Assembly (NCBI GenBank): GCA_045648505.1
Contig: JAZROD010000053.1
Span: 3,868 to 67,867, forward strand
DNA: 64,000 nt
From: RGIG8700 sp045648505
GTDB taxonomy: Bacteria > Bacillota > Clostridia > RGIG6154
Reading direction: 5' to 3'
Shown here: positions 1-8,054 of the stretch, piece after piece
Position numbering within the stretch: the first letter of the stretch is position 1
Layout: each line of letters starts with the position of its first letter
Notes under the pieces: generated by a model
The model's input: the letters and a program-made list of their open reading frames with translations, nothing else
Database searches by the model: none
Told to the model about the DNA's origin: nothing
Translations under genes and position numbers: made by a program

Positions 1-55
1 AACTTGATAAAATCATAAAGTTATATATACGGATTTTAAGCCGGAGGTGATTGTT

Positions 56-1234
56 ATAAATTACAGAGAAGATAAATATGGTAATAAGCTTTCTATTTTA
101 GGTTTTGGGTGTATGCGATTTACATCTAAAATGGGAAAGCCTGATGCAGAGAAAGCGGAAGGCGAAATATTGGCAGCATATAATAATGGTGTTAATTATT
201 TTGATACCGCCTACATATACCCCGGAAGCGAGGCACTCTTAGGAGAAATATTGGAAAAAAACGCAATAAGGGATAAGGTTTATATTGCCACCAAGCTTCC
301 TCATTATCTTGTGAAGAAGAAAGCGGACTTTGACAGAATATTTGATGAAGAACTCAGGCGTTTGCGTACTGATTATATTGATTATTATTTAATGCATATG
401 CTTTCTGATGTTACAGCCTGGGAACGCTTGAAAGAGCTTGGAATAGAAGATTGGATAAATGAGAAAAAAGCAAAAGGGCAAATACGCCAGCTTGGTTTTT
501 CTTATCATGGAAACAGTGATATGTTCTGCCGGATAGTTGATGCAAATGACTGGGATTTTTGTATGATTCAATACAATTATATGGACGAACATTCACAGGC
601 AGGAAGAAAAGGTCTGCATTACGCCAATCAAAAAGGGTTGCCGGTTTTTATTATGGAACCTCTTCGTGGTGGAAGTCTTGTAAATCGTTTGCCGGAAGAA
701 GCAAAACGCATTTTCAATGAGCACGAAAAAAAATATACCCCTACGCAGTGGTCATTCAGATGGCTTTGGAATCAGCCTGAGGTTACGGTTGTTTTATCGG
801 GTATGAATTCTATGGAAATGGTGCTTGACAATGTGAATACTGCATCAGATATATCAGTTGGCGATATTGATATAAAAGACCAGGAAATGCTGAAAAATGT
901 AGTAGCAGCAATAAATAAGAAAATGAAAATCGGATGTACGGGATGCGGATATTGTGTGCCGTGCCCGAAGCAAGTTGATATTCCGGGAATTTTTGCTGCA
1001 TATAACCGTCGCTTTACAGAAAGTAAATTCCGTTCATTACAGGATTATTTTATGTGTACAACTTTGCGTGAAAATTCTACTGCGGCTTCAAATTGTATAG
1101 AGTGTGGAAAATGCAAAAAACATTGCCCACAGAACATCAATATACCAAAGGAACTTAAAATAGTGCAAAATGAAATGGAAGGCATTGTATACAAAATTGC
1201 AAGAAGTATTGTAAAAATATTTACCAGATTTTAA
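56..1234 (+). CDS. Aldo/keto reductase with C-terminal 4Fe-4S domain
   Basis: NAD(P)H-dependent oxidoreductase of the aldo/keto reductase family fused to a ferredoxin-like tail. The N-terminal barrel opens with the family's LSILGFGCMRF and has FDTAYIYPGSE (catalytic Asp and Tyr), a Lys in ATKLP and a His in LMHM. The C-terminal 100 residues carry two cysteine clusters, CTGCGYCVPCP and CIECGKCKKHCP, which would hold iron-sulfur clusters. The start is odd: a GTG at 47 lies inside the GGAGG ribosome site (43-47), whereas homologues begin just before NYRE, which places an ATA codon at 56 with an 8-base spacer. Substrate is unknown. Family assignment is sure; the ATA start is inference. Confidence 0.93.
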   Translation: MNYREDKYGNKLSILGFGCMRFTSKMGKPDAEKAEGEILAAYNNGVNYFDTAYIYPGSEALLGEILEKNAIRDKVYIATKLPHYLVKKKADFDRIFDEELRRLRTDYIDYYLMHMLSDVTAWERLKELGIEDWINEKKAKGQIRQLGFSYHGNSDMFCRIVDANDWDFCMIQYNYMDEHSQAGRKGLHYANQKGLPVFIMEPLRGGSLVNRLPEEAKRIFNEHEKKYTPTQWSFRWLWNQPEVTVVLSGMNSMEMVLDNVNTASDISVGDIDIKDQEMLKNVVAAINKKMKIGCTGCGYCVPCPKQVDIPGIFAAYNRRFTESKFRSLQDYFMCTTLRENSTAASNCIECGKCKKHCPQNINIPKELKIVQNEMEGIVYKIARSIVKIFTRF

Positions 1235-1257
1235 TCTTTGCATATTTTTTATCCTGA

Positions 1258-1466
1258 CTTGATATGAGCAATGCGTTGCACAAGCAACGCAGCGATATGA
1301 ATTCTATCGAATTCTCGATATGTCTTACAGACTCGATATGTGCTGTCGCACTTGATATGTCGCTGACGCGACGAGAATTCATATCATATCGAGTTTTGAG
1401 TGAAACGAAAAACATATCGATTTTACGAAGTAAAAATATCGAGCAATCGAAGATTGCATATCGACA
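1258..1466. repeat. Array of small hairpins separated by ATATCG / CGATAT spacers
   Basis: This gene-free stretch (1235-1572) is made of at least eight short inverted repeats joined by a constant hexamer. In the first half the hairpins (for example GCGTTGC-ACAA-GCAACGC, GTCT-TAC-AGAC, GTGC-TGTC-GCAC, GTCGC-TGAC-GCGAC) are each followed by GATATG; after a centre at about 1380-1400 the spacer flips to CATATCG and loops become GAA (GCAATC-GAA-GATTGC). Stem sequences differ from unit to unit but stay self-complementary. An open frame runs through part of it but has no ribosome site and reads the repeats, so I do not call a gene. Related arrays lie at 28886-29079 and 29422-29515. Confidence 0.85.
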
Positions 1467-1572
1467 AAGATTTGCATCTAAACCTTATGTGTCGCAATCA
1501 CTAAATAATCTTGGTATCTAGATTATACAGTCTTTATATAATAATTTTATCATAATGAGAAGGAGAATATTT

Positions 1573-2535
1573 ATGAATAAGTACATAGGTAACCCAACAC
1601 AAATTTACGGCGTAGAGGAAATGCGACTTTCTGGAGGCAAAGGCGATGGTATGCGTATGCTATATGTGAGAAACGGAAAAGGACTTGAATTCTGGGTTTC
1701 GCTTGACCGCTGTGCAGACATTACAAGGCTTAGTTTAAAAGGCGATAACTTTAGTTTTATTTCGGCCTGTGGGTATGTTTCTCCAAAATACTATGACAAG
1801 GATGGGGTTGGATTTTTAAAATCCTTTACAGCCGGATTTTGCACCACATGCGGACTAACAGCCGTGGGAAGTCCTTGTACTGACGATGGTGAGCAGCTTC
1901 CGCTTCACGGAACCATATCAAATACCCCTTGCGAAAATTTTGCTTACCGAATCGATGATAACAACATTTATATCACGGCGACAGTGCGTGATGCACGCAT
2001 CTTTTCTTATAAGCTTGTCCTGGAAAGAGAATATGTGGTGTCACTTGATGAAAACAAATTTACAATGACGGATACTGTTAAAAATATAGGTTCATCTGAA
2101 GCACCATATGAAATTATGTATCATTGCAATATGGGTTATCCACTTCTGTGTGAAGATACTGAAATAAAAATCCCATCAGGTGAAATCGTTGCCCGAAACG
2201 AACATGCTATGACCGGACTGGCTGACTGTCTGAGGGTAGAAAGTCCGCAAGCAGAATATGAGGAAATGTGTTTTTATCATAAACTTTCAGAAAAGGCAGA
2301 AGTCAGCATATACAATCCAAAAATTAAAAAGGGCATGAAGATGATTTTCGATACAAAAGAGCTTAAGTACTTTACTCAATGGAAAATGATGGGAGAATAT
2401 GACTATGTTATGGGGCTTGAACCGGGTAACTGCACTCCTGATGGAAGAGATGTAATGAGAGAAAAGGGAATGCTTGAATTTATAAAACCGGGCGAATCAA
2501 AAACACAGACATTAAACTTTGAATTTCTTGTTTAA
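1573..2535 (+). CDS. DUF4432 family aldose epimerase-like protein
   Basis: Galactose-mutarotase-fold protein of the DUF4432 type, which binds sugars and probably interconverts anomers or epimers of a sugar acid. Recognised from the overall pattern: VEEMRLSGGKGDGMRMLYVRNGKGLEFWVSLDR near the start, PLHGTISNTP in the middle with the conserved His, and GLEPGNCTPDGRD near the end. Length (320 residues) fits the family. An upstream ATG at 1555 overlaps the ribosome site; AGAAGGAGA (1558-1566) is correctly spaced for the ATG at 1573. It stands alone between a repeat array and a cyclase-family gene. No signal peptide. Family call firm, substrate unknown. Confidence 0.85.
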   Translation: MNKYIGNPTQIYGVEEMRLSGGKGDGMRMLYVRNGKGLEFWVSLDRCADITRLSLKGDNFSFISACGYVSPKYYDKDGVGFLKSFTAGFCTTCGLTAVGSPCTDDGEQLPLHGTISNTPCENFAYRIDDNNIYITATVRDARIFSYKLVLEREYVVSLDENKFTMTDTVKNIGSSEAPYEIMYHCNMGYPLLCEDTEIKIPSGEIVARNEHAMTGLADCLRVESPQAEYEEMCFYHKLSEKAEVSIYNPKIKKGMKMIFDTKELKYFTQWKMMGEYDYVMGLEPGNCTPDGRDVMREKGMLEFIKPGESKTQTLNFEFLV

Positions 2536-2579
2536 ACTAAACTCAATAAATTGTCGAATGTAAGAGATAAAAAGAAAAC

Positions 2580-2598
2580 CTTCCCCTTGGGGGGGAAG
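2580..2598 (+). terminator. GC-rich hairpin after the epimerase gene
   Basis: CTTCCCC (2580-2586) pairs with GGGGAAG (2592-2598) around a short G-rich loop. It is followed by only a short T stretch, so it is a weak terminator at best. Confidence 0.4.
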
Positions 2599-2676
2599 CC
2601 TTTAATGAAACAAAAATTTTTTATCCCTGACTTTACACGAGTCATTGATAAAAGATATCAGAAACAGGAGAATAAA

Positions 2677-3261
2677 ATGAAAATATATGATATATCTCAG
2701 GAATTGACCGGATGTGTTGTTTATCCGGGAGATATTACTCCACAAAAAGAGCTTGCATCTGATATGGAAAAGGGTGCTTTATACAACCTTACCAATATCA
2801 GTTTTTGTACTCACAACGGTACTCATATAGATGCGCCTTTTCACTTTGTGAAAGACGGAAGAAAGGTAAATGAGATACCGCTTGAGAAATTTATAGGTCC
2901 TTGCTATGTTATTTGTCATAAGGGTGATTTTACAAAGCAGGACGCAGAAACACTTACTGCTGATATGTGTAGTGAAGCAAAGAAGCGCATATTGATAAGC
3001 GGAGATGCAACAGTTACATCAGGAGCGGCAGAAGTGTTTGCAAATAAGGGTATTTATCTTCTGGGAAACGAATCACAGACAGTGGGTCCTGAAGATTCAC
3101 CTATGCAGGTACATAAGATTCTTCTTGAAAAAGATGTGGTGCTTTTAGAGGGGATAAGACTTTTTGGCATAAAAGAGGGCGAATATTTCCTTTGTGCACA
3201 GCCTGTTAATATTGAAGGAAGCGATGGTGCGCCCTGCAGAGCAGTTCTCATAGAGTTTTAA
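2677..3261 (+). CDS. Cyclase family protein (kynurenine formamidase-like metal hydrolase)
   Basis: Member of the cyclase/kynurenine-formamidase family (PF04199), metal-dependent amidohydrolases acting on small amides or lactones. The signature HNGTHIDAPFHF (about residues 45-56) carries the metal-binding His and Asp residues, and the C-terminal GSDGAPCRAVL matches the family end. The usual length is 200-220; this start gives 194 residues. An open frame extends upstream to 2551 but lacks a ribosome site; ACAGGAG (2665-2671) precedes the ATG at 2677. The next gene follows after 18 bases, so the two may be co-transcribed. True substrate unknown; isatin, kynurenine and carbamate-type substrates are known in the family. 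Confidence 0.88.
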   Translation: MKIYDISQELTGCVVYPGDITPQKELASDMEKGALYNLTNISFCTHNGTHIDAPFHFVKDGRKVNEIPLEKFIGPCYVICHKGDFTKQDAETLTADMCSEAKKRILISGDATVTSGAAEVFANKGIYLLGNESQTVGPEDSPMQVHKILLEKDVVLLEGIRLFGIKEGEYFLCAQPVNIEGSDGAPCRAVLIEF

Positions 3262-3279
3262 CTAAAAGGAGAGATAAGA

Positions 3280-4152
3280 TTGACACAGGTTTTCCCTTCA
3301 TATTACCATAAATTCAAGTGCATAGCCCATAAATGCAAGCATAGTTGTTGCATTGGATGGGAAATTGACATAGATGAAGATACAATGTCAATTTATAATA
3401 ATCTTGAAGGTGAAATGGGAGAAAGAATTAGAAACAATATAAGCGGTAATCCGCCTCATTTTGTGCTTAAAGATAACAGATGTCCTTTTCTGAATGATAA
3501 GGGACTTTGTGATATTATAAGTGAATACGGGGAAGACGGACTTTGCGATATTTGTTATCTTCACCCAAGGTTTCAGAATGAATATGAAAATTTTATTGAA
3601 ACGGGTATCGGGCTTTGTTGCGAAGAAGCGGCAAGAATTATCCTTTCGGAAAAAGAAAAGGTTTTCATAGAAAAAGCTGAAAATATAATTGAAAAAGAAT
3701 TTATCAGGGAAAGAGAAGAAATCTTTTCGGTTTTACAGGAAAGAGAAAAAACTGCAGAAGAAAGATTGAAAAATCTTGCAGAAAAATATGATTTAAGCTT
3801 TGATTTTGATGTTGAAAAAGTTATAGATACATACCTTTCTCTTGAAAGACTTGATGAAAAGTGGACAGAAGAGCTTAATGCCCTGAAGACATATAATGGT
3901 GACAACACATTTCCTGAAAACTATGAAACATATATGGAGCAACTTGCAGTATATTTTGTTTTCAGGAATTTCAAAGGATATAACACAAAAAAAGAAATTT
4001 ATTTCGTGCTTGTAAGTTGTTTTGTTATAGGTAAGCTATGGCAGAAATATCACAAGGACGGTTTTGAAAAAATTGCGGATATTGCAAGAATGTATTCGCA
4101 GGAAGTTGAATATTGCACACAAAACATTGAAACGATAATGAAAGGGATTTAA
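3280..4152 (+). CDS. fliB: Flagellin lysine-N-methylase-like protein (FliB family)
   Basis: Cysteine-rich protein with the FliB pattern: HKCKHSCCIGWEIDID close to the N-terminus, then CPFLNDKGLCDI, DGLCDICYLHPRF and GLCCEEA, a set of cysteines likely to hold an iron-sulfur cluster. FliB methylates lysines of flagellin in enteric bacteria. No flagellar gene is in this window, and such proteins are common in non-motile Clostridia, so the substrate here may be another protein. Start is TTG at 3280 with AAAGGAGA (3266-3273) seven bases upstream. It abuts the HAD gene (1-base gap), suggesting an operon. Family moderately sure, function not. Confidence 0.75.
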   Translation: MTQVFPSYYHKFKCIAHKCKHSCCIGWEIDIDEDTMSIYNNLEGEMGERIRNNISGNPPHFVLKDNRCPFLNDKGLCDIISEYGEDGLCDICYLHPRFQNEYENFIETGIGLCCEEAARIILSEKEKVFIEKAENIIEKEFIREREEIFSVLQEREKTAEERLKNLAEKYDLSFDFDVEKVIDTYLSLERLDEKWTEELNALKTYNGDNTFPENYETYMEQLAVYFVFRNFKGYNTKKEIYFVLVSCFVIGKLWQKYHKDGFEKIADIARMYSQEVEYCTQNIETIMKGI

Positions 4153-4153
4153 T

Positions 4154-4852
4154 ATGATAAAAGCGATTTTGCTTGATGTTGACAACACTTTGATAGACTT
4201 TAACAAAGGTGCAGAATGGTCTATGAGAAAGTGCTTTGATGAGTTCAATCTTGAAATGACAGAAGATGTTATTTCTGTTTTTCATAAAATAAATGATGAA
4301 CTGTGGCGAAGATTGGAAAAAGGAAAATTAACAAAGCCCGAGCTTCATAAAATCAGATGGCAGACAATTTTTGACGAACTTGGCATAAAAGCAGACGGTC
4401 CTGTGTTTGAGCAGAAATTTATTGAATATGTACCGCAGGCAGGAATTCCTGTTGATGGTGCAAAGGAGCTTTTGGATTTCCTTTACGGAAAGTATATAAT
4501 ATGCTATGCAAGTAATTCTTCAAAGTCCCAGCAGATGATAAAGCTTACAAAGTCTGATATGCTTAAATATGCAGACCATTTGTTTATATCGGACGAAATT
4601 GGTTATGCAAAGCCTGCAAAAGAATATTTTGAAGAATGTATGGCAAGATTAAGTCCCATAAAAAAAGAAGAAGTCATTTTAATAGGTGATTCCCTTACAG
4701 CGGATATTGAAGGTGGTCTGAACTTTGGTATAAAAACCATCTGGTTTGATTACCTGAAAAAAGGTGATTCAGGCGAAGTGAAGCCTGACTATACAGTTAA
4801 AAGTCTTGATGAAATAAAGTCCTTGTTACTTGACTTAAATAATGCCTTTTGA
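4154..4852 (+). CDS. HAD-family phosphatase, YjjG-like nucleotidase type
   Basis: Haloacid-dehalogenase hydrolase, subfamily IA. Motif I is LLDVDNTLIDF (nucleophile Asp in DVDNT), motif II the serine of YASNSS, the motif III lysine is in YAKPAKEYF, and motif IV is IGDSLTADIEGG. The cap domain sequence and the 232-residue length resemble YjjG, a 5'-nucleotidase that removes non-canonical pyrimidine nucleotides. It follows the FliB-like gene almost without gap. The promoter of the potassium-uptake genes lies inside its last codons. Dephosphorylation is certain in kind; the substrate is inferred by resemblance only. Confidence 0.85.
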   Translation: MIKAILLDVDNTLIDFNKGAEWSMRKCFDEFNLEMTEDVISVFHKINDELWRRLEKGKLTKPELHKIRWQTIFDELGIKADGPVFEQKFIEYVPQAGIPVDGAKELLDFLYGKYIICYASNSSKSQQMIKLTKSDMLKYADHLFISDEIGYAKPAKEYFEECMARLSPIKKEEVILIGDSLTADIEGGLNFGIKTIWFDYLKKGDSGEVKPDYTVKSLDEIKSLLLDLNNAF

Positions 4853-4858
4853 TATAAT
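4830..4858 (+). promoter_or_regulatory. Promoter for trkA-trkH
   Basis: TTGACT (4830-4835), 17 bases, TATAAT (4853-4858). It starts inside the 3' end of the HAD gene and would give a transcript beginning about 20 bases before trkA. Confidence 0.75.
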
Positions 4859-4883
4859 CAAGAAAAAATTGCGGAGATGAGTT

Positions 4884-6242
4884 ATGAATATAATAGTAGT
4901 AGGTCTGGGCAAGGTTGGTACCAAGCTTGTTGAAAGATTAAGCAAAGAAGATAATATTAATGTTACTGCAGTAGATACAAGAAAAAATGTTATTGAATCT
5001 GCGGTTAATACTTTTGATGTAATGGGTGTTATCGGCAGCGGAACAAGTCTTGACATTCTTCTTGATGCAGGAGTTAAAGAGGCTGATGTTTTAATTGCCG
5101 CAACAGGTTCTGATGAAATAAATCTTTTAACCTGCCTTATTGCAAGAAAAACAGGCGGATGCAAAACAATTGCCAGAGTGAGAGACCCTCAGTACAGCAA
5201 AGAAATTCATTTGTTCAAAGAAGATTTAGGTCTTGCCATGATTATAAATCCTGAATATATTGCCGCAACAGAAATGGCAAGAATTTTAAGATTTCCGTCA
5301 GCAATTGAAATAGATACCTTTGCAAAGGGAAGAGTAGAAATTCTTAAATTCAAAGTTAAAGAAGACTCTGTCCTTGATGGTCTTAAGCTTATGGATTTCA
5401 GAAATAAAATAGGCGGAGAAGTTCTCGTGTGCGGAGTAGAACGAGGCGAAGAAGCGTTTATCCCTGGCGGTAATTTTGAAATAAAAGCAGGGGACCTTGT
5501 AAGCATTGTGGCAACTGTTGAAGAAGCAGGCGCATTTTTCAAGAAAATAGGCGTAAAAACAAACAAGGTTAAAGATGCAATGATAATCGGTGGCGGAACA
5601 ACTGCGGTTTATCTTGCAAACAGACTTATAAAAGCAGGAATTGAAGTTAAAATAATTGAACAAAACACAGCAAGAAGCGAAGAACTTTGCAGTCTTGTTC
5701 CAAAGGCATCAATTATAAACGGAGATGGTACAGAAAACAATCTTCTTCTTGAAGAAGGGTTAGAGAATGCAGAGTCAGTTGTTGCACTTACCAATATTGA
5801 TGAAGAAAATATTTTGCTTTCTCTTTATGCAAAAACAAAAACAGAGGGTAAAATTATTACAAAAATCAACAGAATTGCTTATGATGAAGTAATCAGTAAT
5901 CTGGGACTTGACAGTATAATATATCCTAAAGATATAACTGCAGACTATATTGTGCGATTTGTCCGTGCTCTTAATAACTCAATCGGCAGCAACATCGAAA
6001 CAATGCACTATATTTTAGATGGTAAAGCAGAAGCACTTGAATTCAAGGTTGCAGAAAATTCTCCTATTGCCAATAAAACCATAGAAACACTTTCTCTTAA
6101 GTCAGGAATTCTTATTGCTTGTATAAACAGAAATGGTACAATAATAACACCTAAAGGTAAAGATATGATTTATGCAGGGGATACCGTTATTGTGGTAACA
6201 ACCCACAAAGGATTTGAAGACATAAGTGATATATTGAGGTAG
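4884..6242 (+). CDS. trkA: Trk potassium uptake regulator TrkA
   Basis: Cytoplasmic NAD(H)-binding gating subunit of the Trk/Ktr potassium channel. Two tandem RCK modules are visible: an N-terminal Rossmann motif IIVVGLGKVGTKLVERL (residues 3-19) and a second one, AMIIGGGTTAVYLANRL, near residue 232, each followed by a TrkA-C domain. The 452-residue length is that of full TrkA rather than of single-module KtrA. Four bases separate it from the trkH gene, so the two form an operon and a complex at the membrane. Some Clostridial genomes use such proteins as targets of c-di-AMP, but I see no direct sign of that here. Confidence 0.95.
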   Translation: MNIIVVGLGKVGTKLVERLSKEDNINVTAVDTRKNVIESAVNTFDVMGVIGSGTSLDILLDAGVKEADVLIAATGSDEINLLTCLIARKTGGCKTIARVRDPQYSKEIHLFKEDLGLAMIINPEYIAATEMARILRFPSAIEIDTFAKGRVEILKFKVKEDSVLDGLKLMDFRNKIGGEVLVCGVERGEEAFIPGGNFEIKAGDLVSIVATVEEAGAFFKKIGVKTNKVKDAMIIGGGTTAVYLANRLIKAGIEVKIIEQNTARSEELCSLVPKASIINGDGTENNLLLEEGLENAESVVALTNIDEENILLSLYAKTKTEGKIITKINRIAYDEVISNLGLDSIIYPKDITADYIVRFVRALNNSIGSNIETMHYILDGKAEALEFKVAENSPIANKTIETLSLKSGILIACINRNGTIITPKGKDMIYAGDTVIVVTTHKGFEDISDILR

Positions 6243-6246
6243 AAAA

Positions 6247-7683
6247 ATGAATTTCAGAATAGTAACCTATGTTTTAGGATGGGCATTAAATATTGAAGCA
6301 GTCAGTATGCTTTTGCCATTTTTGTGTGCAATGGTTTATGACGAGCCGAAAAAGTGGGTGTTCTTAATATGTGCATTTTTATGTGCAGCAATCGGCACGC
6401 CGCTGGTGCTTGCAGGACCTAAAAATAAAGCGATGTATGCAAAAGAGGGCTTTGCTTCGGTTGCACTAAGTTGGATTGTTATAAGTCTTTTCGGTGCAAT
6501 TCCCTTCGTTATATCAGGAGCAATACCAAACTTTGTAGATGCTCTTTTTGAAACTGCATCAGGATTTTCAACAACAGGGGCTTCAATTCTTACAGATGTG
6601 GAAGCTCTGTCAAGGTCTATGCTTTTCTGGCGAAGCTTTACCCATTGGATTGGCGGAATGGGAGTTATAGTATTTTTAGTTGCAATACTTCCCGTTGCAG
6701 GGGGAAACAACCTGCATCTTTTAAGAGCAGAGTCACCTGGACATTCGGTAGGAAAGCTTGTACCGAGAGTGGGAACAACTGCAAAAATTTTATATCTGAT
6801 ATATATCGGACTTACAGTGCTTGAAATTGTATTACTGCTTCTTGGTGGTCTTGACTTTTTTGAAGCAACAACCCTTTCCTTCGGAACTGCGGGAACCGGT
6901 GGCTTTGGAATCACAAACTCAGGAATTGCAAGTTACACACCATATGTTCAGAATACAATAACAGTATTTATGATAATTTTCGGTATAGATTTTGCTTTTT
7001 ATTATCTTATTTTGATGAGAAAAATAAGGACAGCGCTTAAACTTGAGGAAGTATTATCATATTTAACTATTGTTGCAGTATCAATAACTTTGATATGCTT
7101 TAACATAAATCATATGTATGGTTCGGTATGGGAGACCTTAAGACACAGTGCATTTCAGGTTGGCTCAATTATAACAACAACGGGATATGCAACCTGCGAC
7201 TTTAATATGTGGCCCCAGTTCTCAAAAACCATTCTTATGCTTTTAATGTTCTGCGGTGCGTGTACGGGAAGTACGGGCGGAGGTATAAAGGTTTCAAGAA
7301 TAACCTTACTTGCAAAAAGTATTGTAAAAGAAATTAAAGTTTTAACACATCCAAAAAGTATGGTTAAAGTTAAATACAACGGAAAAGTGCTTGAACACGA
7401 AACATTAAGAGGAATAAATGTGTTTTTCGTTGCCTATATGATTATTTACGCATTTGTTTTTCTTATTATAAGTCTTGATAATTTTGATTTTACAACAACC
7501 TTTACCGCAGTTGCGGCAACACTTAGTAATATTGGTCCCGGTTTTGCTTTGGTTGGACCTATGGGGAATTTCTCAATTTTTTCACCTCTGTCTAAGATAG
7601 TTCTTACATTTGCTATGATAGTGGGCAGACTTGAAATTTTCCCGATGATTGTTCTTCTTTCAAGAAAAACATGGAAAAGGTAA
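6247..7683 (+). CDS. trkH: Trk potassium uptake membrane subunit TrkH
   Basis: Integral membrane potassium channel subunit of 478 residues with four repeated pore units. The glycine-containing filter loops are readable in order: SGFSTTGAS, GTAGTGGFGI, TTTGYATCDF and SNIGPGFA. The N-terminus is hydrophobic without a cleaved signal. It is immediately downstream of trkA (4-base gap) and pairs with it functionally. After the gene a separate promoter serves the following small gene, so the operon is probably just trkA-trkH. Confidence 0.95.
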   Translation: MNFRIVTYVLGWALNIEAVSMLLPFLCAMVYDEPKKWVFLICAFLCAAIGTPLVLAGPKNKAMYAKEGFASVALSWIVISLFGAIPFVISGAIPNFVDALFETASGFSTTGASILTDVEALSRSMLFWRSFTHWIGGMGVIVFLVAILPVAGGNNLHLLRAESPGHSVGKLVPRVGTTAKILYLIYIGLTVLEIVLLLLGGLDFFEATTLSFGTAGTGGFGITNSGIASYTPYVQNTITVFMIIFGIDFAFYYLILMRKIRTALKLEEVLSYLTIVAVSITLICFNINHMYGSVWETLRHSAFQVGSIITTTGYATCDFNMWPQFSKTILMLLMFCGACTGSTGGGIKVSRITLLAKSIVKEIKVLTHPKSMVKVKYNGKVLEHETLRGINVFFVAYMIIYAFVFLIISLDNFDFTTTFTAVAATLSNIGPGFALVGPMGNFSIFSPLSKIVLTFAMIVGRLEIFPMIVLLSRKTWKR

Positions 7684-7690
7684 AAAAATA

Positions 7691-7719
7691 TTTACAACAG
7701 TTTGAAAAAGTGTTATTAT
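7691..7719 (+). promoter_or_regulatory. Promoter for the SemiSWEET-like gene
   Basis: TTTACA (7691-7696), 17 bases, TATTAT (7714-7719), in the short gap after trkH. Confidence 0.6.
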
Positions 7720-7749
7720 ATATTAAAAATTACAAAGGAGAAAAATGTT

Positions 7750-8052
7750 ATGGAATTTTATGAAATTTGCGAAATGATTATGATTATAAGCTTCGGTGCT
7801 TCATGGCCACTGAATGTTATTAAATCATACAAAGCAAGAACAGCAAAAGGAAAGAGTCTTGGTTTCTTATGTCTTATTCTTTTTGGTTATGTTGCAGGAA
7901 TAATCGGTAAGTTTATAAATGAAAAATATATGAGCAATTTGGCTTCAAATTGGTATGTGTTATTCTTCTATTTCTTAAACTTTATCATGGTTTCTGTTGA
8001 CTTTGCTCTTTATTTCAGAAACAAAAAGCTTGACAAAGAAAGAGGCGAATAA
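7750..8052 (+). CDS. Small membrane protein, PQ-loop/SemiSWEET-like
   Basis: A 100-residue protein with three predicted membrane helices and the motif WPLNVIKSYKARTAKGKS after helix one, which resembles the PQ-loop of SemiSWEET sugar transporters; SemiSWEETs are three-helix proteins that work as dimers. ATG at 7750 is chosen because AAAGGAG (7734-7740) lies nine bases upstream; the frame is open further up but without ribosome site. Three bases later an alpha/beta hydrolase begins. Transport of sugar is a family-based guess; the resemblance is moderate. Confidence 0.7.
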   Translation: MEFYEICEMIMIISFGASWPLNVIKSYKARTAKGKSLGFLCLILFGYVAGIIGKFINEKYMSNLASNWYVLFFYFLNFIMVSVDFALYFRNKKLDKERGE

Positions 8053-8054
8053 TA

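Noticed and set aside
1264..1521. An open frame of about 85 codons across the hairpin array
   Set aside because: It translates the repeats themselves, has no ribosome site and no resemblance to a protein; the region is explained by the repeat units.
6336..6914. A 192-codon frame on the minus strand inside trkH
   Set aside because: TrkH on the plus strand is unmistakable; the opposite frame is a shadow with proline- and lysine-rich noise.
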